Part shown: positions 7,698-14,177 of the stretch, one piece after another | How positions within the stretch are numbered: position 1 is the first letter of the stretch | How the letters are laid out: every line of letters begins with the position of its first letter | Source of the DNA: a virus | Virus record (IMG/VR): IMGVR_UViG_3300031539_000146 | Location: 1-35,481 of that record | Strand: one strand, 5' to 3' | DNA length: 35,481 nucleotides | Notes under the pieces: model-generated | The model's input: only the letters and a program-made list of their open reading frames with translations | Database searches by the model: none | What the model was told of the DNA's origin: nothing | Position numbers and translations under genes: made by a program

Positions 7698-7711
7698 ATA
7701 AGGTTCCTTTG

Positions 7712-8674
7712 TTAGCTTATGACGGAAGCGAAGTAAACCCCCAGGTCGGACCCCGTGACCTTGAAGTCGAAGGCGTGTTTCCCTTTCAGGAAGTCGCGGT
7801 CCCGTTCTTCCTGGACCGTCGGGATTATCGCCGTGGTGAAGCCGGTATCTTCCAGGTTCCAGGTGAAGGTATAACCCGCGGCCGGTTCGTCCAGGGCGGG
7901 GGCCGGCGGGACATACATTAACAGGGCGTGTTTGCCCCATACGAACGCCTGGACCGCGGCCGCGGCCCCTTCAACGGAAGTCCGCTGGACGCATGACCCG
8001 ACCAGAAGCCTTTCAATGTCCAGGGCTTCGGCGACCTGGGCTTCCGTAAGAATGCCCTTGCCGGTGTATTTGAACATATCCAGAAGTATCGGGTGTCGGC
8101 GGAGTTTCGAAAGGACCTGTTTCCCGATAACCAGGGTGTTCGGAAGGACGCCCGTATTCTGAAGGACCGTGTCGCGATAGGTGTCAATGTCTTCGGGCGG
8201 GTCGGAATTGTCGTAATCGTCCCAGGCGACGAAGTCGGCCCCGACGACTGGGTTCGTGTCCCATATCGAGCCGGCGAAGACGGCGGCGGCGATTTGGACT
8301 TCACGGTTCAAGGCGAACTGATGTGCCAGCCAATTCGTCCCCGACCGTTCAAGGTTGATTGCGGTATCGGCGTTCTTCTTCTTTTCCCAGGGTATCGCGT
8401 AACCCAGGTGATAAATGTCGCAGAAGTATTCGTCGTTCGAAAGCTTCATTCGGCCTTCTGGATACAGGTCCCCAGGCGTCCGAACTTCGACCTGGTTGGT
8501 AAGCCATGAACCCTTGTCCCAAACGTAATACTTGTCGGATTGCTTGTCCACGGGGACCAGCGGCAAGACCTGTTCGGCGATAAACGATTTGTTCTTGTAC
8601 GCTATCGCGATTTCGGACAAAGCCGCGTCAATGTGGACGTCGCCAGCGGTAGGATTTCCGAAGTATCGTTTCAT
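7712..8674 (-). CDS. Major capsid protein, HK97 fold (320 aa)
   Basis: A 320-residue protein after protease, scaffold and decoration genes, the standard capsid position. It begins MKRYFGNPTAGDVHIDAALS and continues SFIAEQVLPLVPVDKQSDKY, then FALNREVQIAAAVF (about residue 125), PNTLVIGKQVLSKLRRHP (about 175), a KGILTEAQVAEAL helix and WGKHALLMYVPP (about 235). This P-loop/spine-helix layout is typical of HK97-type capsid proteins that need a separate decoration protein. The C-terminal 'GVYFASVIS' strand also fits. Start ATG at 8674 with AAAAGGGGGAAATTCTAAA before it. Confidence 0.88.
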   Translation of the reverse strand: MKRYFGNPTAGDVHIDAALSEIAIAYKNKSFIAEQVLPLVPVDKQSDKYYVWDKGSWLTNQVEVRTPGDLYPEGRMKLSNDEYFCDIYHLGYAIPWEKKKNADTAINLERSGTNWLAHQFALNREVQIAAAVFAGSIWDTNPVVGADFVAWDDYDNSDPPEDIDTYRDTVLQNTGVLPNTLVIGKQVLSKLRRHPILLDMFKYTGKGILTEAQVAEALDIERLLVGSCVQRTSVEGAAAAVQAFVWGKHALLMYVPPAPALDEPAAGYTFTWNLEDTGFTTAIIPTVQEERDRDFLKGKHAFDFKVTGSDLGVYFASVIS

Positions 8675-8713
8675 TTTAGAATTTCCCCCTTTTCAATATT
8701 TCATTGACGCGGT

Positions 8714-9112
8714 TTAAGCAGTAACAATCGCGTTCGGGAACACGAAGTCAAAGACCCCCATTTCCCCGTCGTCGCCCGCGCCTTCGACGCAAGTCCCGAC
8801 GCAATACATTGAAGTATCCGTCTTTTCCCAAAGGGCGACTTTGCCCCCGCTGGCAATGCGAACCTTTTGGCCCGCGGTAATCGCTTCCGCGACCACGCCA
8901 GGGGCCCGACCGATAATAAGCAGGGACGCGTCCTTGCTGTTTCCAGGTTTATTCAGGACAAGACCGTACGGCACGTCGGTATCCCCAGTCGGAAGGATAA
9001 CTTCGCGGTCGTCGTTCAGTTTTGCCCCGTAGTATTGTTTGGACGAATAGTCGGCCAGCGAAGAAGCCGTCTTCATGCTTTCCGTCCAGATAAGCTTTTC
9101 GTTCATTCCCAT
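8714..9112 (-). CDS. Capsid decoration/stabilisation protein (DUF2190-like), 132 aa
   Basis: The pattern YGLVLNKPG...ASLLIIGRAPGVVAEAITAGQKVRIASGGKVAL (about residues 50-95) matches DUF2190-type proteins (lambda gpD-like role, RecA/RadA-intein-like fold). It lies directly upstream of the capsid gene, as usual. Two ATGs are possible, at 9112 and 9106; the ribosome site AAGGGGGAAAGTTCA favours 9112. It would trimerise on the expanded capsid. Confidence 0.75.
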   Translation of the reverse strand: MGMNEKLIWTESMKTASSLADYSSKQYYGAKLNDDREVILPTGDTDVPYGLVLNKPGNSKDASLLIIGRAPGVVAEAITAGQKVRIASGGKVALWEKTDTSMYCVGTCVEGAGDDGEMGVFDFVFPNAIVTA

Positions 9113-9150
9113 TGAACTTTCCCCCTTATTCAGATTTTATTCGGGACCGT

Positions 9151-9825
9151 TTACTGGTCCCAACCTTCACGCCTGGCGAAATACAGGTCGGGCCGTTCCT
9201 TCGATACGGCTTCAATCGCCTGGACCTTCGTCGCGTCCTTGTGTTCGGACATATACCTTTTGACTTCGTTGTCGAAGTCGGTCACGCCGCCGGTCCGCGC
9301 GGTTCCAACGACCTTCGTCGCTTCAGCGGCCAGCTTGTTCGCGTGTTCCAGGGCCTTGAACTGGGTTTCCGCGGCGTCCTTGCCGGCCTTGCCTTCAATG
9401 TCGGCCAGGCTTACGGCGTGTTCGTGGGGTGTTCCTGGAATGGTCGTGAATTCCGCGGTCCTGGTTTCCCATTCCCGAAGACTTCGTTCGCTTGCCAGGG
9501 TCTTTTCCAGGTTGGCGATACGGTCGTTCGCTTTCGCGAATTCCTTCCCCATTTCGCCTTCAGGCGGTTTCGCGCCTTCGCCTTCGCCGGCGGCGGCGGC
9601 CTTTTCAGTCAAGGCAGTTATGGCGGCGACCATGTCTTCGACGGTCGCTTCTTCGCCCAGGCCCAGGGCCGCGGCAATGGCGGCCAGTTCGCCTTCCTGG
9701 AAGGCGGCCTTCAGTTCTTCAACCTTCGGGGTTTCCCCTTCCGCGAAAAGCTTCGCCAGGTCGGGAATGCTCATTGCCCGAATATCTTCGGGCTTCTTCC
9801 CTTGAAGTGCTTTCGGTAAATTCAT
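9151..9825 (-). CDS. Nested internal-start scaffold protein (224 aa)
   Basis: An in-frame ATG at 9825 (residue 392 of the protease gene) is preceded by GAAGGGGGAACTGAC, one of the best ribosome sites in the genome. The product, starting MNLPKALQGKKPEDIRAMS, is helical and charged: a long Glu/Ala-rich stretch (residues about 30-90) and a coiled coil AKANDRIANLEKTLASERSL. It ends in a basic C-terminus that scaffolds use to bind capsid protein. The design matches lambda C/Nu3, where the scaffold is the C-terminal part of the protease gene. It lies immediately upstream of the decoration and capsid genes. Confidence 0.8.
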   Translation of the reverse strand: MNLPKALQGKKPEDIRAMSIPDLAKLFAEGETPKVEELKAAFQEGELAAIAAALGLGEEATVEDMVAAITALTEKAAAAGEGEGAKPPEGEMGKEFAKANDRIANLEKTLASERSLREWETRTAEFTTIPGTPHEHAVSLADIEGKAGKDAAETQFKALEHANKLAAEATKVVGTARTGGVTDFDNEVKRYMSEHKDATKVQAIEAVSKERPDLYFARREGWDQ

Positions 9826-10998
9826 GTCAGTTCCCCCTTCATTCGATTTTGAATGCGCCTGGCCTTTCAACCAACCACAAACGCGGGTCGGGTCGGTAAT
9901 GCCAGGCTTTCCCGTCAAAGCGGCAACGCAAGCGTCGAAGCCGACGGTCCCCGCCCAGGCGATAAGGGGTTGAACGTTCCCTTGATATTCCTGGACGGCA
10001 TAAGCGCGGATTTCGGCCAGGACTTCCGCGTCGTCCTGGGCGGCGTGTTTCCCCGCCGTCAACCGTTCGAACAATTCCGAAAGGTTGCCGAACATGGCCC
10101 TGAATATTGGCGCACCACGCTTGCCCTTCACGATTTCGGCAAGCTTGCCCCGTATGTCGTCGAATTCGGCTTTCAGTTCGGACATTGGAATATCGTCGCC
10201 AACCTTGAACGACCATACCCGCGCGCCTTGTCTAGTCCCGCCGAATACCAGGGCCCTTTCGGTTGTCGCCCCTTCAACTGCCGGTTCTTCCGCGCCAAGC
10301 AGGGCGACGCCCGTTATTACGGGGCCGTATTCCCCGACTTCGTCTTCAATCTCGACCGACACGGTCGAGTATTGGCCGCCTTCAATCAAGTTGGCGATAG
10401 GTTCGGGGACCTTGTCAAAGGAAGCTATATTCCAGCTTCCCTTCCGCTGAAGGGCGACCATTCGCCCCAAAGCAATTTGACCCTGGCCGTGGTCCCCCGT
10501 CACGTTTTCGACGGGAACGCCCAGGGCTTCCGCTATCCGCATATTGAATTCGTCGGACGTATGCCCGCATTTAAGCGGGACGACGGCGGGAACCCCCGCC
10601 GCAAAAGCGGCAATCATATTGTCAAGGTCCTGGTCCGACCAGGTTCGTTCGAACCCCGCGCTATCGGTCCAGGTTCCGGACCCGAAAACACGAACGCCGG
10701 TAATGGTCTTCATGTTCGGGGCCTGGAATTCCTTGACCCAACCGAAGCGGGTCAATGAATAACCGGCGGCTTCGGCCGCCGTGACCGCTTCCTGGTAAGC
10801 TTCCTTGTCGGCCTTCTTCGCGGACAAGGCGGCGTCGTAAGCGGTCCAGAATTGTTCGGGGTACTTGTCGGCCGATAAGTGACCAGGCCAGGCCCCCGTT
10901 ATCTTATGTTCAAGCCACGCGCAAAAGGCTTCGGGGTTCGATTTGTCCCCGTTCTTCATTACGCAATCGTTGAAGTCGCCGTATGGTCCGAATGGCAT
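9151..10998 (-). CDS. Prohead protease fused in frame to scaffold (615 aa)
   Basis: N-terminal protease part resembling Mu gpI-type serine proteases. It has a conserved His in CGHTSD (H146), ALGRMVALQRKG (about 177-187), FDKVPEPIANLIEGG and the catalytic-Ser segment YSTVSVEI (S211/S214), then VITGVALLGAEEPAV. The C-terminal 224 residues are a coiled-coil scaffold that can also be made alone from an internal start (9825). Two short Cys modules are present: C12-x13-C26 with FCAWL, and C357-x16-C374 with VCGWL. Start ATG at 10998 with GAAGGGGGTCCTAA before it, overlapping the preceding gene's end by 40 bases. The protease would clear the scaffold during capsid maturation. Fold and residues are inferred from family resemblance. 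Confidence 0.82.
   Translation of the reverse strand: MPFGPYGDFNDCVMKNGDKSNPEAFCAWLEHKITGAWPGHLSADKYPEQFWTAYDAALSAKKADKEAYQEAVTAAEAAGYSLTRFGWVKEFQAPNMKTITGVRVFGSGTWTDSAGFERTWSDQDLDNMIAAFAAGVPAVVPLKCGHTSDEFNMRIAEALGVPVENVTGDHGQGQIALGRMVALQRKGSWNIASFDKVPEPIANLIEGGQYSTVSVEIEDEVGEYGPVITGVALLGAEEPAVEGATTERALVFGGTRQGARVWSFKVGDDIPMSELKAEFDDIRGKLAEIVKGKRGAPIFRAMFGNLSELFERLTAGKHAAQDDAEVLAEIRAYAVQEYQGNVQPLIAWAGTVGFDACVAALTGKPGITDPTRVCGWLKGQAHSKSNEGGTDMNLPKALQGKKPEDIRAMSIPDLAKLFAEGETPKVEELKAAFQEGELAAIAAALGLGEEATVEDMVAAITALTEKAAAAGEGEGAKPPEGEMGKEFAKANDRIANLEKTLASERSLREWETRTAEFTTIPGTPHEHAVSLADIEGKAGKDAAETQFKALEHANKLAAEATKVVGTARTGGVTDFDNEVKRYMSEHKDATKVQAIEAVSKERPDLYFARREGWDQ
9833..9839 (-). promoter_or_regulatory. 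Internal ribosome-binding site for the scaffold (GAAGGGGG)
   Basis: AAGGGGG inside the protease gene, six to eight bases before the in-frame ATG at 9825. It encodes Glu-Gly-Gly of the longer protein and matches the consensus seen before nearly all starts in this genome, so it decides a second start. Confidence 0.75.
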
Positions 10999-11168
10999 TT
11001 AGGACCCCCTTCCTGGTCGCCCTGGGGCGGCCAGCATTGCGTTAGAATATCGCCCGAATACAACGCGGCAAGCCCGCAACGGGGGCATTCGAAGAATGCC
11101 TGGTTCCCCATTCCGCGGGATAGTTCTTCGTTCAATTTCAATTCCGCTTTGCAATTCGGGCACTCCAT
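10959..11168 (-). CDS. Small zinc-ribbon protein (69 aa)
   Basis: MECPNCKAELKLNEEL followed by FECPRCGLAALYSGD gives two CxxC knuckles (C3/C6 and C27/C30), a classic zinc ribbon. The frame is open back to an ATG at 11258 that touches the tRNA 3' CCA, but that start would require reading through the terminator hairpin at 11191-11232. I therefore take ATG 11168, although its purine run GAAGGAA abuts the ATG. The gene overlaps the protease start. Function unknown; such proteins in phage head operons are common and uncharacterised. Confidence 0.65.
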   Translation of the reverse strand: MECPNCKAELKLNEELSRGMGNQAFFECPRCGLAALYSGDILTQCWPPQGDQEGGPKCHSDHTATSTIA

Positions 11169-11190
11169 TTCCTTCGTCCCGACCAGGCCG

Positions 11191-11232
11191 TAAAATAAAA
11201 GACCCCGAAGACGGTTATCCGTCAACGGGGTC
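11191..11232 (-). terminator. Rho-independent terminator just downstream of the tRNA
   Basis: Read on the minus strand: GACCCCG, TT, GACGG, loop ATAA, CCGTC, TT, CGGGGTC, then TTTTATTTT. Seven plus five perfect base pairs with a symmetric TT/TT internal loop and a U-rich tail. It lies between the tRNA and the protease/capsid genes, so it should set either a partial stop or a 3' end for the tRNA transcript. Confidence 0.85.
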
Positions 11233-11258
11233 GGTCGGGCCAACTTTCGGGCGGTCAT

Positions 11259-11332
11259 TGGTAGCGGGTCGGGGAATTGAACCCCGTCCTTCGGCTAATG
11301 GGGCCGACGACTTGCCGGTTGTCCTACCCGCG
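11259..11332 (-). tRNA. tRNA, anticodon CAT (Met-type, initiator-like features), CCA encoded
   Basis: A 74-base cloverleaf can be drawn from the sequence. The acceptor is CGCGGGT with ACCCGCT (six pairs, C1 unpaired with U72), the D arm GAC/GTC with a GG-containing loop. The anticodon stem is TCGGC/GCCGA with loop CCCATTA, followed by a four-base variable loop, T arm CGGGG-TTCAATT-CCCCG, A73 and CCA. Anticodon positions read CAT. Oddities: base 33 is C instead of U, base 37 is U, and base 8 is A. The unpaired 1:72, A11:U24 and GC-rich anticodon stem are traits of bacterial initiator tRNAs. It could also be read as Ile (lysidine-modified CAU). Structure is seen; charging is inference. Confidence 0.75.
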
Positions 11333-11350
11333 CCGCCTGATATTCGGTTG

Positions 11351-11554
11351 TTAAGTTTCGGCCGTAACCGCGGCCTGGTCCTTGACGATATTGTCCCCTT
11401 TCCGGTTCAATATGTCAAGCAAGTCGGCGACCTTGATTACGGCGACGTGCTTTTCCCCATGCCGGCGGTCCTTGATTACCAGGCTATCGCCGACGACCTG
11501 GGCCAGCTTTTCGGACCCGCAACAATCGCAATAAATGACGTCGCCGTTTATCAT
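11351..11554 (-). CDS. Small CxxC/zinc-knuckle protein (67 aa)
   Basis: MINGDVIYCDCCGSEKLAQV carries a CDCC knuckle, followed by IKDRRHGEKH and a C-terminal helix VADLLDILNRKG. The frame is open upstream to 11662, but the ATG at 11554 lies two bases after the preceding gene's stop (TAA-A-ATG) with GCGGAAG before it, which fits coupled translation. Similar short phage proteins resemble Mu Com-like zinc-binding proteins, but identity is uncertain. Confidence 0.62.
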   Translation of the reverse strand: MINGDVIYCDCCGSEKLAQVVGDSLVIKDRRHGEKHVAVIKVADLLDILNRKGDNIVKDQAAVTAET

Positions 11555-11555
11555 T

Positions 11556-11822
11556 TTACGCTTCCGCAATCGCGACCAGTTGCTTCGCGACTTCAGGGTC
11601 AAGCTTATAACGAAGGTCAAATTCGGGTGACGTGAATTCGACTTCCGTATGGTAAGAAGCATTCGCCAGGAATATTCGTTGCTTGAATGTGGACGGGGCT
11701 TCGGGTCCCGTGATTTGCTGGAATTGGGCCGTCAAGTTCTTCTGGACCCCGTCGGGGCCCCATACTTTCACGTCGAACGAACTGTCCGCCATGCGCTGAA
11801 TTCTCATTGCGTTAGTCGGCAT
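11556..11822 (-). CDS. Unknown small protein in head operon (88 aa)
   Basis: An 88-residue alpha/beta protein: MRIQRMADSSFDVKVWGPDG, a central TFKQRIFLANASYHTEVEF strand region and a C-terminal helix PEVAKQLVAIAEA. Start ATG at 11822 with GGAAGGGGGTTATT before it; ATG 11807 (MRIQ) is an alternative. It follows the minor head gene by 16 bases. I do not recognise a family. Confidence 0.58.
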   Translation of the reverse strand: MPTNAMRIQRMADSSFDVKVWGPDGVQKNLTAQFQQITGPEAPSTFKQRIFLANASYHTEVEFTSPEFDLRYKLDPEVAKQLVAIAEA

Positions 11823-11838
11823 AATAACCCCCTTCCGC

Positions 11839-12666
11839 TTAATCTTCGAATACCCCGCGACGCCATTGGCCGTCGCGGTAAACAGTCAAATGACAACGGC
11901 AATTCCCGCGGCAAGTGACTTGTCCCGCGGGGACCGTCGGAAGTTGGGACCAGGACGTATAAACCTTCGCCAGTTCCGGACAACCATAAAAGCCCGCCGA
12001 CGGCTTGCAATGTTCCGCCCGCGGGTCCAGGTTCCACTTGACGGGTTCGGGCTTCAATCCCTGGGCGGCCCGTTCTTCTTCGCGGACGCCCCCCAGGGTC
12101 TTTTCGGTTTCGAATATCGCGACCCAGTAACCGCCGGCATATTGGGCGGGGGCCGACCTGGTCGCGGCCGACGCGTTCTTGATTGCCAGGGCGACGGACC
12201 TTTGTTGTTCAACGGCCAGGCCCCCGATAACCAGGCCAGGGACCGCGACCGCCAGGGCCAGGGAAAGCTTTTCGTGAATATGCGGGACCAGGTTTTCACG
12301 GACCAGGGCGACGTTGTCGGCGACCATGCGTTCGGCCTTCGCGCGTATCTGTGGAAGGTCCGCCCGTCCCCCCGCAACGGTCTTGACCGCGGTTTCAATG
12401 CCTTTGGTCATAACTCCGACCAGGTGTTCTTCAAGCTTCGGGACCTGGCGGTCCAGGTAAGCCGAAAGTTCGGGAAGCGTCGCCCCCCCCTTCGCCCTGG
12501 ACAATAGGTCCCGCTTCAGCGCGGCGACCCAGGCGTCGAACGTTGATACAATCTTCCGTTGCTGGCGGTTGGTCCGTTCTTCATAGGACCCCGAACCGAT
12601 ACGTTGCTTTTGCCCCGCTTTCGGTCGGGCCTGGAAGGTCGGCCGCCGCTTCAGTGATACGCCCAT
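11839..12666 (-). CDS. Minor head protein (Mu gpF / SPP1 gp7 family), 275 aa
   Basis: A helical N-terminal two-thirds is followed by the family's C-terminal signature: KWNLDPRAEHC (about residue 207), YGCPELAKVYTSW and a closing CRGNCRCHLTVY (about 252-263), where conserved Cys/His residues precede a final beta strand. These proteins bind the portal and enter the procapsid in few copies, and some are needed for DNA exit. The ATG overlaps the portal stop (coupled translation), the usual portal-minor head order. Confidence 0.83.
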   Translation of the reverse strand: MGVSLKRRPTFQARPKAGQKQRIGSGSYEERTNRQQRKIVSTFDAWVAALKRDLLSRAKGGATLPELSAYLDRQVPKLEEHLVGVMTKGIETAVKTVAGGRADLPQIRAKAERMVADNVALVRENLVPHIHEKLSLALAVAVPGLVIGGLAVEQQRSVALAIKNASAATRSAPAQYAGGYWVAIFETEKTLGGVREEERAAQGLKPEPVKWNLDPRAEHCKPSAGFYGCPELAKVYTSWSQLPTVPAGQVTCRGNCRCHLTVYRDGQWRRGVFED

Positions 12667-14081
12667 TATTTCGCCCCCGCCTTCACTAACCCCGCGACCT
12701 GGTCGCCCAGGTCTTCAAGCTTTCGGGGAAGGTCGAACAACCCGCCCAGGGGCGGCGTTTCCACGTCACGCGGGGCCCCCCGTACGTCGTCGGGAAGGTC
12801 CGGAAGGTCCGCAATCGCGCGAATGTGGTCTTCGTCAAGGTCGGTCGGCGTCAATATCTTCGCCCCGACCGCGGTATTCAATGAATTGATAAGGGCCGCC
12901 AGGTCAACGCGGCCTGGCTTTTCCCAGGTGATTGTCGGATAGCCTGAAATGCCTTGCCACTGGTTGAACTTGAAAAGGTACGGGACCAGTTGAAGGTTCC
13001 AGGTTTCCAGAAGGTAACGCTGGACCGCTTCAAGGGCCAGGCCGAAGAAGTCCTGGGAACCTTTGACAAGGGCCTGGGTCCCGACGTTCCCCATTCCCAG
13101 GATTAAGAACTGGGAAAAGAAACGCATTAACATAATCTTATGCCAGCGGTCAATGACGACGTTCGTGTCGTATATCTTCGACCCGCCGGCGTAAGCGCGA
13201 ATGTCCACGCCTTCGGGTTCGATAAGGTAAACTTCTTCGTCCTTCCGAAGCCCCTTCAGGGCCTTCTTTATAGCTTCAATGTCGTTGTCTTCGTAACCGC
13301 CTTCCTTCAGCTTCGCGACCGGCATTCCGCCGACGTCGCGTTCAATGCCGATACCTTCCAGGTCTTCCAGGTTGCGGGCGAACTTATAAGGCCGATACAG
13401 GGCCCGAAGTATCGAATGGCCCTGGGGGTTTCCCTTCCGGCCGCGGAACTTGTGGTGAACGCATTTCGCAATCGGTATGTCGAACGTTTCGCCTGAATTC
13501 GGGTCCTGTTGAATGAAGTATCGAAGCTTGTCCCTTTCGACTGGGTCATATTCCCAACGGTTCAAGCTTTCCTGGCCGCGCGGGTCAATGTTCCGAAGCC
13601 AAAGCCGGCCGTCGGCCCGCTTGTCCAGGATAATTTCGCCCAGGGCGAACCCGAAGTCCAGGATTTCCAGGGCGTCTTCGACATGGGAATTCCACGTTTG
13701 CCCGTCCATATTGGTCATGTTTTCGTAAAGCCATTCGGCGGCGGCTTCGTCGTTCGGGGCCCCACCTGGGGCCGGTTCGACCGTTATTTCGGCCGCCTGA
13801 AGGGGAAGCTTGATTGCGTCCAGTTGGGCCCCGATAATCGGGTCGTCCCTCATTTCCAGGTATAGCTTGATTTCGCTGGACCAGCTTTTGATTGCGTTCA
13901 GGTATTCTTCACGGATACGGCCGCCCAGGTGCTTCAACCCAGTGACGCCGATTATGGTCCGGAACTTCCCGTCCCCGTCGCCCTGGTATTTATAGGAACG
14001 CCGCCCTTCTTCCTGGCGGCGTTGACTACGTTTTGAATTCGGGTCGGGCGGGGTATATCCTGGTCGGCTTTGTGTAACCAT
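12666..14081 (-). CDS. Portal protein, DUF935 / Mu gp29-like (471 aa)
   Basis: Right length for a portal (471 aa). It contains DDPIIGAQLDAIKLPLQ (about residues 80-96), AAEWLYENM, LEILDFGFALGEI (about 140-152), KCVHHKFRGRKGNPQGHSIL (about 213-232), a GMPVAKLKEGG segment and FLILGMGNVGTQALV in the C-terminal helical region, all typical of DUF935 portals. It forms the dodecameric DNA channel at the capsid vertex and docks terminase. The frame opens with TTG at 14087, but ATG 14081 is correctly spaced from GAAGGGGG. A near-consensus promoter with an operator-like palindrome lies just upstream. Confidence 0.87.
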   Translation of the reverse strand: MVTQSRPGYTPPDPNSKRSQRRQEEGRRSYKYQGDGDGKFRTIIGVTGLKHLGGRIREEYLNAIKSWSSEIKLYLEMRDDPIIGAQLDAIKLPLQAAEITVEPAPGGAPNDEAAAEWLYENMTNMDGQTWNSHVEDALEILDFGFALGEIILDKRADGRLWLRNIDPRGQESLNRWEYDPVERDKLRYFIQQDPNSGETFDIPIAKCVHHKFRGRKGNPQGHSILRALYRPYKFARNLEDLEGIGIERDVGGMPVAKLKEGGYEDNDIEAIKKALKGLRKDEEVYLIEPEGVDIRAYAGGSKIYDTNVVIDRWHKIMLMRFFSQFLILGMGNVGTQALVKGSQDFFGLALEAVQRYLLETWNLQLVPYLFKFNQWQGISGYPTITWEKPGRVDLAALINSLNTAVGAKILTPTDLDEDHIRAIADLPDLPDDVRGAPRDVETPPLGGLFDLPRKLEDLGDQVAGLVKAGAK

Positions 14082-14120
14082 GTTCAACCCCCTTCAGGTA
14101 TAAATTCGGCCGTTTATGTA

Positions 14121-14149
14121 ATATTAAATGGAACTTTCCATTGTGTCAA
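14121..14149 (-). promoter_or_regulatory. Sigma70-type promoter for the portal/head operon (TTGACA-17-TAATAT)
   Basis: TTGACA at 14149-14144 and TAATAT at 14126-14121 with a 17-base spacer, in the 96-base gap between terminase and portal. Start of transcription would be near 14114, about 33 bases before the portal ATG. The -35 box is inside the 39-bp palindrome described separately, so it is probably regulated. Confidence 0.72.
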
Positions 14150-14169
14150 GTTGACACTATCGAAAGTTC
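14131..14169. repeat. 39-bp palindromic operator-like site over the head promoter
   Basis: Inverted repeat with 17 of 19 arm positions matched around a single central G. Outer arms are GAACTTTC/GAAAGTTC, inner arms GTGTCAA/TTGACAC. The inner core ATTGTGTCAAGTTGAC is the same as the origin iterons at 22712-22802, and the outer GAAC-TTTCCAT also recurs next to iteron 3. It covers the -35 box and part of the spacer of the portal promoter. Confidence 0.8.
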
Positions 14170-14177
14170 ATGCCTGG

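Noticed and set aside
6589-7701. Long 370-codon open frame on the plus strand
   Set aside because: It is exactly antisense to the beta-helix gene, has no ribosome site of the genome's type, and its protein resembles no family. Long antisense frames are common here because of high GC and few stop codons.
9853-10758. 301-codon plus-strand frame opposite the protease gene
   Set aside because: Shadow of the protease/scaffold gene; no start signal and no domain pattern.
10959-11258. Longer zinc-ribbon gene starting at ATG 11258 next to the tRNA CCA
   Set aside because: It would start inside the tRNA transcript end with no ribosome site and would include the terminator hairpin; ATG 11168 is more likely.
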